Part shown: in pieces, positions 49,290 to 61,003 of the stretch
How the letters are laid out: every line of letters begins with the position of its first letter
How positions within the stretch are numbered: position 1 is the stretch's first letter
Assembly: GCA_035235625.1 (NCBI GenBank)
Contig: CP141143.1
Span: 40,037,178-40,101,177, forward strand
DNA: 64,000 bases
Source of the DNA: Saururus chinensis
Taxonomy: Eukaryota > Streptophyta > Magnoliopsida > Piperales > Saururaceae
Direction: 5' to 3'
Made by a program: the position numbers and the translations under genes
The notes under the pieces: model-generated
What the model was told of the DNA's origin: nothing
Databases searched by the model: none
What the model saw: the letters and a program-made list of their open reading frames with translations, nothing else

Positions 49290-50393
49290 TCAGCAGGTGT
49301 GGAGCGGCATGCCACAGAGGCAGTCGTTACCGAGGAAGGACGAGGCCTCCAGGTGTTCCAACGATTTGCCCGCCGGGATGGGGCCGCAGAGGTGGTTGTG
49401 GCTAAGGTCGAGGTGGCCGACGTAGGCGGCGCCGGAGATGGACTTCGGAATCGGGCCCTTCAGCTCGTTGTAGGAGAGGTCCAGAAACGTGAAGTAGGAT
49501 CTCCCCCCGAACACGTCCGGGATGGCCCCCTCGATCTGGTTTCTACTCAGGTTCACCATGTTTAGCCCCTTGTTCTTCAGCAGGCCGGCCGGTATAGCCC
49601 CGGAGATCCGGTTTCCGTCGAGGTAGAGGGAAGTGAGCACCGGCATTTTCCCCAATGACGATGGGACGGGGCCAGTGATCTGGTTCATGGACAGATCGAG
49701 GTCGGCGAGGCGGGTCATGCGCGAGATGGAGGCTGGTATGGCACCCGAGAGCAGGTTCTTGCCCAGGAGCGCCCTGCTCAGCATTTGCAGGTTCCCGAAA
49801 TTCTCGGGAATCTCTCCTTCGAGGCCGTTGCCGCTGAGGTCGAGGTGCATGAGGGCCGCCATCCCGGTGATGGAGGGCGGGATATGGCCAGAGATCTGGT
49901 TGTCGGCGAGATTCAGGACTGCGAGCTTTGTGAGCTTCCCTATGTCTTCAGGAAGAGCTCCAGTGAGGCGGTTGCCGACAAGATCGAGGATACGGAGATT
50001 GAGGAGGGAGGCGGGGATGCAGGACGGTATGGGCCCGGCGATGCCCTTCCAGTCGGCCACCACCAAGGAAGTCAGGCCGCCAAGGCGGCACACCGCCGGC
50101 GAGATGGAGCCCGTCATGTAGCCGGAGCGGCGGGCAAACATCGGGTCCTCCGACTCACCCCGGAGATTGATTCCAGCCACCCGGCCAGTGGCTGGGTCAC
50201 AGCTGACGCCGTACCAGGCCGAGCAGCAGTCCTGGCCGGCAGACCAGGAGTTAAAGACGCCCAGGTAATGCTCAGAGAGGGCCGACCGGAACTCCACCAG
50301 CGCCTCCCGGTCCGCGTCACGGCACGACGAAACCGACGGGGCGTAGAGGACGAGAACCAGAGCGAAAGCGAGGGCGGTGCTGACGGGACCCAT
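49290..50393 (-). CDS. DRT100-like secreted leucine-rich-repeat protein
   Basis: A single uninterrupted exon of 367 codons, close in length to Arabidopsis DRT100 (about 370). Residues 1-23 form a signal peptide (hydrophobic ALAFALVLVLYAPSVSS). An LRR N-terminal domain follows, with C24, the C56-C57 pair, C65 and the family signature WYGVSCDPATGRV. RGESED and RSGYMTGSISPAVC match the DRT100 subfamily closely. Then come about ten 24-residue plant-type LRRs (about 107-348; LxxLxLxxNxLxGxIP) and a C-terminal cysteine cap (C358, C360, C367). There is no transmembrane segment or kinase, so it is probably an apoplastic protein. DRT100 was named from partial complementation of bacterial repair mutants; a direct DNA-repair role is doubtful, and the architecture is nearer to polygalacturonase-inhibitor-like proteins. 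The frame is strongly GC-rich, unlike its surroundings. The start is the first ATG, ahead of the signal peptide and about 56 bp from a TATA box. It appears intact. Confidence 0.95.
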   Translation of the reverse strand: MGPVSTALAFALVLVLYAPSVSSCRDADREALVEFRSALSEHYLGVFNSWSAGQDCCSAWYGVSCDPATGRVAGINLRGESEDPMFARRSGYMTGSISPAVCRLGGLTSLVVADWKGIAGPIPSCIPASLLNLRILDLVGNRLTGALPEDIGKLTKLAVLNLADNQISGHIPPSITGMAALMHLDLSGNGLEGEIPENFGNLQMLSRALLGKNLLSGAIPASISRMTRLADLDLSMNQITGPVPSSLGKMPVLTSLYLDGNRISGAIPAGLLKNKGLNMVNLSRNQIEGAIPDVFGGRSYFTFLDLSYNELKGPIPKSISGAAYVGHLDLSHNHLCGPIPAGKSLEHLEASSFLGNDCLCGMPLHTC

Positions 50394-50448
50394 TTGGAGT
50401 GCGGCTGCCGGGAGGAGCGAGTGACTCAGCTACCTGGCGGCGGCAGGC

Positions 50449-50456
50449 ATTTATAA
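50449..50456 (-). promoter_or_regulatory. TATA box of the DRT100-like gene
   Basis: The minus strand reads TTATAAAT, 56 bp upstream of the ATG, implying a short 5' UTR of about 25-30 bases. A TGAGTCA (GCN4/bZIP-type) word lies between it and the ATG at about 50421. Confidence 0.6.
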
Positions 50457-50459
50457 GCA

Positions 50460-51702
50460 TCGTTGTTGTCAGCCACACTCGAACTTGAACAAATTTACAA
50501 AATCGCCATTGACGCATTGGGGCTAGTTGAACTGGGCTAGTTACCGGCCGGGGTTTTTCTAGTAAATTCTCATTTATGATAATTTTAATGTTAAACCGAA
50601 CCCGGTGACCCGTGTTGGTGGTCATGCCAATTTTAAAACAGTGCATGCATGTGAGCATACGATTTAAGATATGTTTTTATTAAATTATGGGCTGCATCTT
50701 CAAGTAAAACAAATAATAGAATAAAAAAGTGGCAGTGAAGTAAAAACAGTGGAGGATTTGGTAGGTTTATCGGTCAAATGTTTAGTCAAATGATATTCTT
50801 TTAATTGGCCAAGTTTAGTATTACATGTGACATGCTAGGTGCACGCTTAGAGCATTTTGATGGCGACAGTGGTTTTATGTTTAACAAGAATTCTAATTTT
50901 TCATTTTTGTATGATATTAAGACATCTTTGCCCTCAATATCTCATGGTTGGGTCTGATACAGACATATTCCCCCCCAAAGGTTTTACCCAAGTCGCCTTA
51001 TATTTTATGCACCCAAAAAAATAAATTAATTAATAAATATCTCTCTCTATTCCCTATTATTTATTTTAATTTTAATTTTATTCTTTTAGTGCCTCATTCA
51101 CAATCTCCTCCCTTCGATGTGAGCTCTTCCATCTCCTCTTGTTGCTTGTATCTCCTCTTTCTCGATTATTTTAAAAAAATTATGACAAATAAATTTTAGT
51201 TACATATGCTAAAAAAAATGCAACATTATTATTTTTCTTTATTTATATACATATAATCACTAAAAAAGATGTAAAAAATAAAAAAATTATTTAGGCAACA
51301 TTGTCATCTACTTTTTGTGTTTTCTTTTCTTTACATGCTTATAAATTGCTAATAAAAAAGTTATTCTGTAACCTTAGTGTGCCTCTAAAAAATTCTAAAA
51401 GTACATGTAAAACGATATATATTTTGTAAGATGAGGACAGTCCCAATGTCCTGCTTCAACTTTTAAAAGAATATCCAATCATTCTTTTCTAAACTAAGGT
51501 TGGTCCACAAATGTCATACTTCTTTTAGAATAATTTTTAAGTATATCAGTGTGATATCATGTTAACCATTTGTCATATACTTATAGTTCCATTTGGTTTT
51601 TCAATTAAACTAATTTTAGTTTATCTTCAAGAATCAAATAGCCCTATTAATTTAAGACAGAAGGAGTATATTAGTATTTACGTCTCCAATATTTTTATTT
51701 TT
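50460..51702. other. Intergenic sequence upstream of the LRR gene
   Basis: AT-rich, with no gene seen. Short open frames at 50948-51199 and 51559-51744 have no family features. 'agacagaaggagtat' at about 51655 resembles the end of a plant MITE, but a partner end was not found. Confidence 0.45.
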
Positions 51703-53437
51703 AAACCTGATTTATTGATCATTAAAGTGTTTCAAAATTTGTAAACTTCGTTTTAGACCTAAAATGAGCAAAATTCCTTTTTTTTTGTAAAAAATTCTTT
51801 TTGTACCCCATAATTTTATTTTGTATACTCTATAACTTACTATAAATAGAAAGATCTAGCTTTATTCCCATTTGGGAAGGGCTGAGATTTGGGAGGCAGA
51901 GAAACCCTAATCCCCATTCCAAAAGTGGAAAGATTAATTGAGGTAAGATTAGTCTTAATTTTTTATTAATCCCTTAGGGTTTTTCCTAATCTTTCATAAT
52001 CCCATCTTTGTCAAGGTTGAATTTTATTTTATCCTACTAAAGTTTTTGATTTTAATCTATATTTCAAAATATCTAATGAGGAATTTTCATTTTTAGACAA
52101 AGGAAGCCCTAGATCTGAGTTTTTAAGTGATTTAAGTTTAAACAATTGGATTTATCAAGGGATTAACAAAACCTTAACTGGCTAGGGATTCGAGGAGATT
52201 CAAGCTTTGATTTTGGACTAAGTTCTTACTAAAGGTAAGAGTTCTTCTTTCAAAATGAGTTTATGTTTGAGATTAAAGTTTGCAATGATGTATGTGGGTT
52301 TTGCTTGATGTTGAGTTTTAATGGTGGTTTATGTAAAGCTTGATCTGTTTAGTGATTTCCTTGTGTTTTAGTTGACAAATAACTAGATCTATCATTTTCT
52401 ATGCTTATATTTCAATATCATGGTTTTTGGAAGTGAGATTTGAATGTCCATGTTAATTTTGTGTATTTTTGGTTTTAGGGGACATAGTTGAAGATGAACT
52501 AGGGTTTACTGTACAAGTTTTTGAATAGCCAGGCAATCAATGGCTCTCTGGACAATTGATCAGCAAGAAGGTCATTCGAATGCCTGGTTATCAATCGGCC
52601 AGAGAGCCATTCGATCGCCTGGCCATTTGAATGCCTGTACAAACCCTAGTTCGTCTTTAACCTTGCGAACACAAAACTAAAAATACACAAAATCGACATG
52701 GGCATTCAAATCTCACTTCCAAACATCATGATACTGAAATATAAGTTTAGGAAATGATAGATCTAGTCATTTATCAACTAAAACATAAGAAAAGTACTAA
52801 AAAGATCAAGTTTTACACAAACCACCATTAAAGCTCAACATCAAGCAAGACTGACATAAATCATCCCAAACTTCAAATCCAAAACAAAAACCTATTTTGA
52901 AAGAAGAACCCTTACCTTTAGTGAGATCTTCGTCCAAAATCAAAGCTTGAATACCTTAATAATTCTTGGTGCACATTTAGGATTTTCTTACTACCTTAAT
53001 AAATTTGATTATTTAAGCTTAAGTCACTAGAAAACTCATAGATCTAGGGCTTCCTTTGTCTAAAAAAGAAAATCCCTCATTTGAAATTCTGAAATATAGA
53101 TTAAAATCAAAAAGTTTAGTAGGATAAAATAAGATTCAACCTTAGAAAAGATGGGATTAAGAAACATTAGGTAAAACCCTAAGGGATTAATGAAAAATCA
53201 ATACTAATCTAACCTAAATCAAACTTTCCTCTTTTGGAATGGGGATTAGGGCTTTTCAACCTCCCAGATCTTAGCCATTCCCAAATGGGAATGAGCATGG
53301 AGCTTTCTATTAATAGTAAGTTATGGGGCATACGAAATAGAAATTTGGCGTACAAATAGAATTTTGTACTAAAAAGAGGAATTTTACTCCATTTAGGTCT
53401 AAAACGAAGTTTAAAATTTTTGAAAAACTTTAATGAT
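51703..53437. repeat. Large palindrome of LTR sequence, arms about 850 bp, loop about 30 bp
   Basis: 51703-52560 and 52591-53437 are reverse complements with scattered differences; shared words include 'ggaagccctagatct', 'cattcccatttggga' and 'ccctaatccccattcc'. Both arms have the TATA/donor-like layout of family B leaders (TTGAG|GTAAGA at about 51940, AAAG|GTAAGAG at about 52232). The centre carries palindrome-module sequence (ATTCGAATGCCTGG, CATTCGATCGCCTGG). The right arm continues to 55567, ending CTTACA like a family B terminus. Confidence 0.85.
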
Positions 53438-53628
53438 GTAATAAGTCGGGTCTAAGGTGATGTGCCCGATGCAGGCACAATCGATACCTAGGAGTACTAC
53501 TCAGTGAAAGGGAAGAAGTAGAGAAGAAAGGGGAGAAACTGGAATTCAATACTTGCCTAACCTCAAAAGAAAGGAGATCGCCCCATATAGGGGACGACCA
53601 GTCCCCTAGGGAGTTGCGCCAACCCAAC

Positions 53629-55064
53629 TGATCGTTTATAATTAAACCCTTTGCAAGTGTACAAGGTAATTGTACTAGGATAAGTATTTAAGGGTTGTCG
53701 AACCTCAGGGACAGATGGATTATCACTAAATCTAAAAAGGAATTTGCTGATTGAAAATTAAAACAAACTTAAACTTAAATTAAGCAAAAGAAAGAAATCA
53801 ACTAGTTTAAAAGCAAGAGATTAATATGATGGAATTTACTTAAGAAATTGAATCCACTATAGAACCATAACAATTCCTTAACTTTTAATCTAAATCTAGT
53901 GTGAACATGAACAAGTATTCTCAGCTACAAGCTAGAATTACTTCAAAAAGAATCATTAATTAACTTCCATGGCATGAACTATCTTCGACAATAGCACGGA
54001 TCATCTACACTAAACTAGCTATAGGCATGACCCGTCTAATCTTAGTATAACTCATCCAAGTCATTAATTATCTGAACATTAAAACTATTGTATGACCATC
54101 TCATCTAAATCACAGAAATTAGAATCGATGCAAATATCAAAACCACATCAATCTATCATCTACAAGACAATAAATCAACATAGAATTGAATAAACATTAA
54201 AAGCTCTTCCATTAAAAAGGAAATCCATATCATACAATTGTCATCATTCACAACTGAGATCTAAATTAAAAAGAAAAGAAACTGAAACTTATCTATAGCT
54301 TCATCAACTCCTAAGTAAAAGAAAAGTCTAGCCTTCTATGGTAGAAGAAAGCACTTGAATCTCTATTGAAAGCTTTGAGTTCTCTTCTATCTTCTTCTTC
54401 CTTTTTTTCTTCTTAAAATCTACTGGAATCCCCCCAATTTTAAGCCAAATATGTCTTTTTATAGGCATAAGTTAAAAAGACATAAGTTCCGTAGGAAGAA
54501 GTCCAATATGAAAAGGATTGAAATTTGGGTCAAACAAGGAAACTGCACGTTATGCCGATCGATCGCCCTGCATGCCCGATCGATCGGCTATACTGTATTT
54601 TCATCTGAATTCACGTTATCCCGATCGATCGGTAAGTGACCCCGATCGATCGGCTACAGTGTTTCTGTTTTCCTGGACAGTTCATATTCTGTTCATTAAG
54701 CTTTCCTTCGTGTCCATATTAATTTCTAACTTGTTTATAACTCCGAAAAGTTGTCCAAATCACTTTAAAGCATGTGAAGACTATTTTTAAGCATTTCAAA
54801 CATCGTCCAAGTATTTCGATAAGCGCACTTTACCTACAAAACATAAAATACCATATTTTAGACATGTAGAATATAATTAAAATTCCAACTTTGTTTAAAT
54901 ACACATCTAAACTACTAATAACTACAAAATCATTAATAATTAAACTAAAATACTAATATCTATCTTAATCTAAATAAACCATAACTAACTCTAAATTAAC
55001 CTAATTTATACTAGCAAATAAGGTAAAAAGGCATATAAAATAGATATAGATTTCATACTTATCA
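53629..55064 (-). mobile_element. Solo LTR, family C copy 2 (1436 bp)
   Basis: TGATCGTTTATAATTAAACC...CATACTTATCA with an exact 5-bp duplication CCAAC (53624-53628 and 55065-55069). Homologous to 26911-28052. Minus-strand TATA (CCTATAAAAAG, about 54458). Paired palindromes at 54552-54656. Confidence 0.88.
54552..54656 (-). repeat. Paired palindrome module, family C copy 2
   Basis: CCGATCGATCGCC-CTGCATG-CCCGATCGATCGGC (54552-54594) and CCGATCGATCGG...CCGATCGATCGGC (54618-54656). The cleanest copy in the window. Confidence 0.75.
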
Positions 55065-55567
55065 CCAACCCAGGCCGGCCCACTTCCCTAGGGACGCATG
55101 CCAGTCAGTGGGTCGGCTAACCCAAGCCACTGACTGAACCAACCCAAAATACATCTAAATATCCATAATACTAACTATTACAATAGCAAATCGTCCAAGC
55201 AACTATGGAAATAATAAAGTAAAGGCTAAGCACTAATCCTTCACTAACTGGTCGAGTCTGTCTAGTCATCGTGCACAACATAAGGTCTTGTGGGACCCAT
55301 CACTCCTAATTATGAACATGGAGCCCATGGTGGGACCCGTGCCCTACTTTTTCAAAAAAATTACCAAAAAAACCCAAAAATTCTAAATTTTTTTGGATAA
55401 ACATAGTTTAACATAAAAGTCAATAGAATATAGAAATTATTGACTAAAACCATCATTAACCATCTTTAAATCCCAAAAAAAGTCAAACTGGCCAAATTAA
55501 TACTAAAACCACATAATAACAATATAATTAATTAAAATAAATCAGGTTTAGGGTTAGGGAACTTACA

Positions 55568-58520
55568 TGCACTGCTATTTTCCCCTTTCACTTGAACCAA
55601 ACAACCCATTTGTGTGGGTCCTTGGTTGCCATCACCACTAGCCTGCGATCAACAATTGGCCAGTAGGTGTGGGCTAGCCGCCTGGGTTTCACTGCAGGCC
55701 AATGATGATTCTAGGGCATCCCAACTTAGCACCGCCACCTCCTATTTCAGTTCTACCTTACTGGTACTTCAACCCATAGGTATGTTGACCCCCCTCCCTT
55801 ATACATAGTTTACAATGAATGGTCTCCAACTAGATTTGGTTCAGTTTGCCTTGACCCGATGATAGAGGGGTTACCTCTATTGGCCTTGACATGGCAATGG
55901 CCCCGTGGCCTTCGTTTTACATTGGCTCGACTTTGAGACACCCCTTCGCCCTATGCCATGCAAGATGCACAACCACCCGCACCATTAGTTTTAGTTGTGG
56001 GTGGCAATTGGCAATGTCGTTGCTTTGGTTGGTCACCACCTATTAAACATCATGGATTAAGAGGTAGGGGAGCTTTGAACCCATAATTTCATGATAATAT
56101 GCTTCAAATGTGTAGAAGCATGCTATGATGATTGAGAATCGATGATAGGATGTTAAATCATGATCGTTTGTATGATGTAAGAGGATAAATTATGTCATGT
56201 TGAAATACATATGACATGCATATGAGCTGTAAGTATATTTGATGTATGTGCAATATGTCTGTGTTAATGTTGGCTAGCAAGTATTTTGGTAAGCTATGTA
56301 TGTGAAATATGTGTATGTTAGTGATGGCTAAAGTGTATGTTGGCAAGCAACATATGTGGATTAAATGTGTGCAAGTGATGGCTAGTGAGTATAATTATAA
56401 GCTATGTATGTAGATTATGGGTGTGCTAGTGATGGCTAGTAAGTATGTTGGTAAGGTATAAATGGAAGTATGTGTATATTGTAAGCATGTGTGATGGACA
56501 TACATATGTATGATGGTTATATATATGTGTGATGTGTATGTGTGATGTATATGTGTGTGTGTGTGTGGGTAGAAGTATGGATTTGTTGTGGATGTGTAGC
56601 CGTATGATGAAAGATGGAGGACGTAAGTTTGATAGGTGGGGATTGGAGCAGATTGGTTTGGTTTAGACTAGAGCGTATGTTAGGGGATTGTCAAACAGTA
56701 AGAGTGTTGCATAATTATACACACATATACAAATTATGAAGTGAAAATTAAGCATAATATGTGAGGTATAAGTGAAAGGGTGATAATTGGGTTGGCTTTG
56801 AGGAACTTAGTTTGATGATGCCTATGTAGAATGATTTGTTTATGAGGTGGATGGTAGATATGTAAGACCACAAGGATGTGTGGTATGGTGAGTTATGTTA
56901 TGAGTTGGATGGGTTAAATGAAGTATGCTGCCTTGACGAGCTAGGGTTTCAGAATGGGCTCATGTTCAAATTGATTAGTAGAAGACTTTAAGATTGAGGT
57001 TTTTATGGCATAATTGTACAACATAACTTACTTAATTCAAACTTGAATAAGTAAAACTAATGATAGCATTGTGTGTTTAAGGCATAAGGGATTTAATAGA
57101 TTAAGTTTTGTGTTTGAGCTAGCTAATAATGAGTTCGTTGAGCATTTCTCATGTCTTGCCATGATGTTTATCTTGCGAGATATTGTCTGTGTGCTGCATT
57201 TAAGCCAATATGCCTAATGCTCTATTGAGAGTGATGTATATTTCAATTTTATCTGCATGTTGTATTAAGCACAGATGTTTGATGCTCTATTGAGAGCGCG
57301 TATGATTTCTGCCCAAGAGTGGCATTGTAAGATTCTAGACCAAGAGTGGAACTGTATGATTTCGTCATGAGTTGGCACTACAAGACCCCTAAAATGTGGC
57401 TGTCTGTATGGCCCCTAAGTGTGGGTGTTAATGTTTGCACGCTCAAGTAAGTAGTATCATGGAACTCTCTTAACTGTTTGATCCTGTGCCCCATGAGCAT
57501 TAGTATGCCTTGTTATTGGAAATGTCCATATTGTCTATTCAATTCCTAGAGGTGAAGGTGATTTTCTAGTGGCATTCCTTTTCGTTTTAGTGCTGGAGCT
57601 TATTAATTGTAATGACCTTTAGTGGTCAATAGTATGTGTACGATTATATGAGTAATATTATATGAGTAAGGTCATATGTTTAAGGTTGTACGAGTAAGAT
57701 TATACAAATAAAGATTGTAGGAGTAAGGTTGTACACGTAAGATTTTACAAGTAAGGTTCTACAAGTATAAGTAAGTTGTAAGAGTTAGTGTATGATTGTA
57801 CGAGTAAGTTGGTAAGACTTTGGTTAAGAGTGTAAATAAAGATTGGTTTGATAGTATGTATTTGGCATGATTGTATGCATATGTGCATGATTATTATATG
57901 CCTACCTGCTTCATATTTGAGTTACATGAACTCGTCTACATGTGAACTTGCTAAGTTTACTATTTAGAACTCTCCTACGGAGTATTTTCCTACTGATTAT
58001 TTACCTTATTTTTTATCCCTAATGGTCGGGAAGCTTTTACAGGTTTATGTTGGAGAGTTCCTGAAGATGGACGCTTATTCCCTTGATGGATTGATTCTCT
58101 TTAACTCAGGTATATCCTTGACTAATTGTAAGTATCATTTTGTGCCACAATATGATGTATTGAGTGAGATGAGAATTAAGGTGTTTATGCTTTCTAAACT
58201 TGTAATTTAGATAGACTATAGACTTCTATGGGACTTACACCCAAGGATGCCTGTGAGAGGTTTATATTTAAAGTCTATGATTATAGCAATTTCTTTCATA
58301 TGTTGTTTTCGCGTAGCGCCTGAGGATGTTTAGTTTGACCATATGATATTTGAGCGAATGACCAAAAATTTATATGGGAAAAATTGATGTGTGATGCTTT
58401 AAAAACTACTTTTACAAGTTTTATGTTTTGTCATTTTTCCTGATTTATAGTCATTATGTTGCAAAACTTTTCTATAAAATTTAAAAAAATGTGATGCAAA
58501 ATCTTAAGTGTTATAGTTAG
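55568..58520 (+). mobile_element. Long LTR-like repeat, family E, copy 2
   Basis: From about 56040 on it matches positions 1-1800 in reverse. It contains several degenerate tandem arrays: 56225-56470 ('gtgatggctag.aagtatgt', period about 50-60), a TATG/GTGT microsatellite (56500-56575), 57310-57400 ('ccaagagtgg.a.tgta') and 57620-57800 ('gtaaggttgtacgagtaag'). No target duplication or protein domain was seen. Confidence 0.45.
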
Positions 58521-59250
58521 TAGTAGCGCATCACACTGGCAAATGTCAGAGACGAAAAAGGGACATGGGCATTGGGTTCACAGAGGACGATAAGGAAGAT
58601 GGTTGTGGGGAGTACTATATTAAAAGTAAAATGAGAAGCCTACAATTTTTTGTTTTAGACATAGCATACCCTTAAATTTTAATAATAATTATGACTAAAT
58701 AAGGATAAAAAGTAATTAATTATTAAAGGGGAATGAATGCTTTCTTCAAATGTTGAAAGAAACATAGCTTAGACCAATGGCTAAATAGATATTCACCGGG
58801 TTCTAACTGCCTTATAGGTTCCACAAATTTTACATTACATATTTAAAAAAATCATAGTTAAAACAAAAATCTGAGAAGAACATTGCCTACCTATGTGTGT
58901 AACTGTCTTTTAGGATCCACAATATTTACATTATGATTGTTAAAACCTATGGCTGAAGATTCACAAGCTTGTAGGTCTACACAAATGGTAGGATATTGCA
59001 TTAAACCACATAAGCCGCTCTGAGAGTTTTAGTGGGAGTGAGAAGCGCAAAGATGCATATTCCAATAAAATATGATGTGACATTCCTTGTAGGACTTAAT
59101 GTCATAATTAAACTATCCTTCAAAATTATCAATTCTAATATTAACTATGAGAACAAATTTTGAGCAACAGAGACACATGTACAAAAGTTACATTAAATTA
59201 TCAGCTCTTCTTTTGAAGGGTGCATTTGCCTTACTCTTTTATGTAGACAT
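58521..59250. other. No gene seen
   Basis: AT-rich spacer between families E and F. Two short blocks repeat 'aggttccacaa.tttaca' (about 58815 and 58915). Confidence 0.4.
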
Positions 59251-60490
59251 TTGAGTCAGCACCCTTTGACAATGGGCTTCATATTATGCCTTGGCCCGAG
59301 ATCCGACCCGAGTTGGGGTTTATAAAGATAACCTAAACTCCATGTTCACAAAAATTTAAACCAACTAGGAGTGGCAGAATCTGAGTGCGAGAGTCATAAT
59401 GTTCCTCTATGCACTACAAAGCTTTAGTGCTCTATTCCAAATACCCTAGAACAAATCTAAATTTTATATCTAATTTGGATCAGGACAATGCTGCCTTATC
59501 ATTGGTTACCCATGTACATATTGGATAATATCTGTGATGTTACTCCAATACAATCAGATCCGGATATAGTTTTGCCTAACAACTATTACATGCATCAGGC
59601 AGTACAAAACAATTACGTCAAATTATGTATATTTTAATATTTAATTCGAATCATACGGAAATCTCATAAATCATTAGAGTTAAATACAACTTATTAAAAT
59701 AAAAGATTCAAATATCTCGCTCTATCATAGAGTGGAGAAAAATACTAGTAGAATCACACATCCCACTCTACCACATAGCAAAATAGAACACATTAGTTTA
59801 GATAATATCAGATCACATCATATCTCATCTGACCATATCAGATCAGATAAGAGCATATCAAATCATGACACATCATATCTAAGTAGATCAGATAAAAGAA
59901 AAGCATATCATAACACATAAGATAAGAGTATAACATATACCTTAATTAGCACATGCATTCATATATATTGAATCAGAAGATTGGAAATGATTACTCCCCT
60001 AAAGTTCTTTAGCAGTAGCGGTGTTCAGGTTTGCTTCTTTCTTTAGGGAATCCTCCCCTTCATATATGGAGATAACAGATGAAGCCTTCTCTTTCTCTTG
60101 AAAGTTTCCCTCACTACGCCCTAAGGTGATGAACAAAGTCTCCTCTTTCCTGGACACCCATTACTCTTTGCATGCTTGAAGGCGGCAGACAGAACCTCTC
60201 ATTTTCCAAGAGATGCTTCTCACTATCCGCACTAGTAAGAGGCAAACAGAACCTCCCCTTTCTTCGAGACACTTCACACTTTGTGCACCCATAGGTAGTA
60301 GACAAAACCTCCCCTTACCGGAGACACTTTATACTTCCTATGCTCGTAGGTGGCGGACAGAACCTCCCCTATTACTTTACACTTCTCGTGCCTGTAGGTG
60401 GTGGACTAAACATCCCCTTACCTAGACACACTTCACACTTCCTGCACCTGTAGGCGGCCGATAGAACCTCCCTTACCCGGAGACTCTTTA
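59250..60490 (-). mobile_element. Family F LTR-like element, copy 2 (partial)
   Basis: In reverse it matches 34545-35920: the 'gactc..gcactcagattctg' segment, the ATCAGATCA-rich stretch (59780-59950) and the minisatellite (60018-60490, about eight units). The part corresponding to 30360-31150 is not present; pararetrovirus-type sequence begins just beyond 60490. Confidence 0.75.
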
Positions 60491-60604
60491 CTTTTTACAA
60501 GTGGTGGAAAGAAAAGATTACAAAAGGAAGAAGAAAGATTTACAAGAGAAAGAGCTTAAGGAAGAGCTTGCCGGAGAAAGGCTTGCCTTCCCATTACAAA
60601 GTGG

Positions 60605-60618
60605 TCTCTTTATATAGA
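60605..60618 (-). promoter_or_regulatory. Pararetrovirus-type TATA box
   Basis: The minus strand reads CTCTATATAAAGAG, similar to plant pararetrovirus promoters, followed by a C/T- and A-rich leader toward 60490. Confidence 0.5.
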
Positions 60619-60779
60619 GATTTGAGGTAGTATACAAACAAAAGAAATAAAGTAATGTACAAACAAAAGAGATAAAGAAAAAGTAATGTACAAACAAAAG
60701 ATATAATAAAAAAAGAAAAGGAGGATAGGAATATCTATCCAAAAAGAATCCTCTTTAAGAGTTGTCGGCAATAATGCAT

Positions 60780-61000
60780 AAAGATAGATGCATCTAGGTG
60801 GTCTTCAATAATGCTTTGCATAAAGTTAGATTACTTTATGTCTTGAGTCTTTGTCTTCAATAGTTCTCCATGTGAATGATGCATAAAGTTGGATTATTTT
60901 ATGCCTTGAGTTCTTGTCCTCATACGTATTGTGCCATAAAGTAGATTGCTTTAGGGTCTTGAGAGAATCTTCAATTATAAAGTATATATACTTTATAAAT
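60780..61000 (-). repeat. Tandem repeats in pararetrovirus non-coding region
   Basis: Three to four degenerate units of about 60-65 bp ('gcataaagt.gatta.ttta', 'tgccttgag', 'cttgtc'). They lie between the end of the open region and the TATA box. Confidence 0.65.
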
Positions 61001-61003
61001 GTG

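Larger units (their letters stand above)
53458..55280 (-). mobile_element. Solo Reina-type LTR split by a family C LTR
   Basis: TGATGTGCCC...GTGCACAACA with an exact 5-bp duplication TAAGG (53453-53457 and 55281-55285). Homologous to the LTRs at 9083-9395 and 15310-15647; about 380 bp without the insert. Confidence 0.88.
53438..55567 (-). mobile_element. Terminal part of a family B-like LTR, interrupted
   Basis: Outside the nested insertion (53458-55280), the remaining sequence ('gacccatcactcc', 'ggagcccatggtgggaccc', ending TTAGGGAACTTACA at 55567) matches the U3 end of family B ('ggtggggcccacagggtcccgcc', ending GGTCCTTACA). It is contiguous with the right arm of the palindrome. Confidence 0.6.

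Noticed and set aside
49299-50456. Plus-strand open frames of up to 223 codons opposite the LRR gene
   Set aside because: Shadows of the GC-rich minus-strand DRT100-like frame, without recognisable features.
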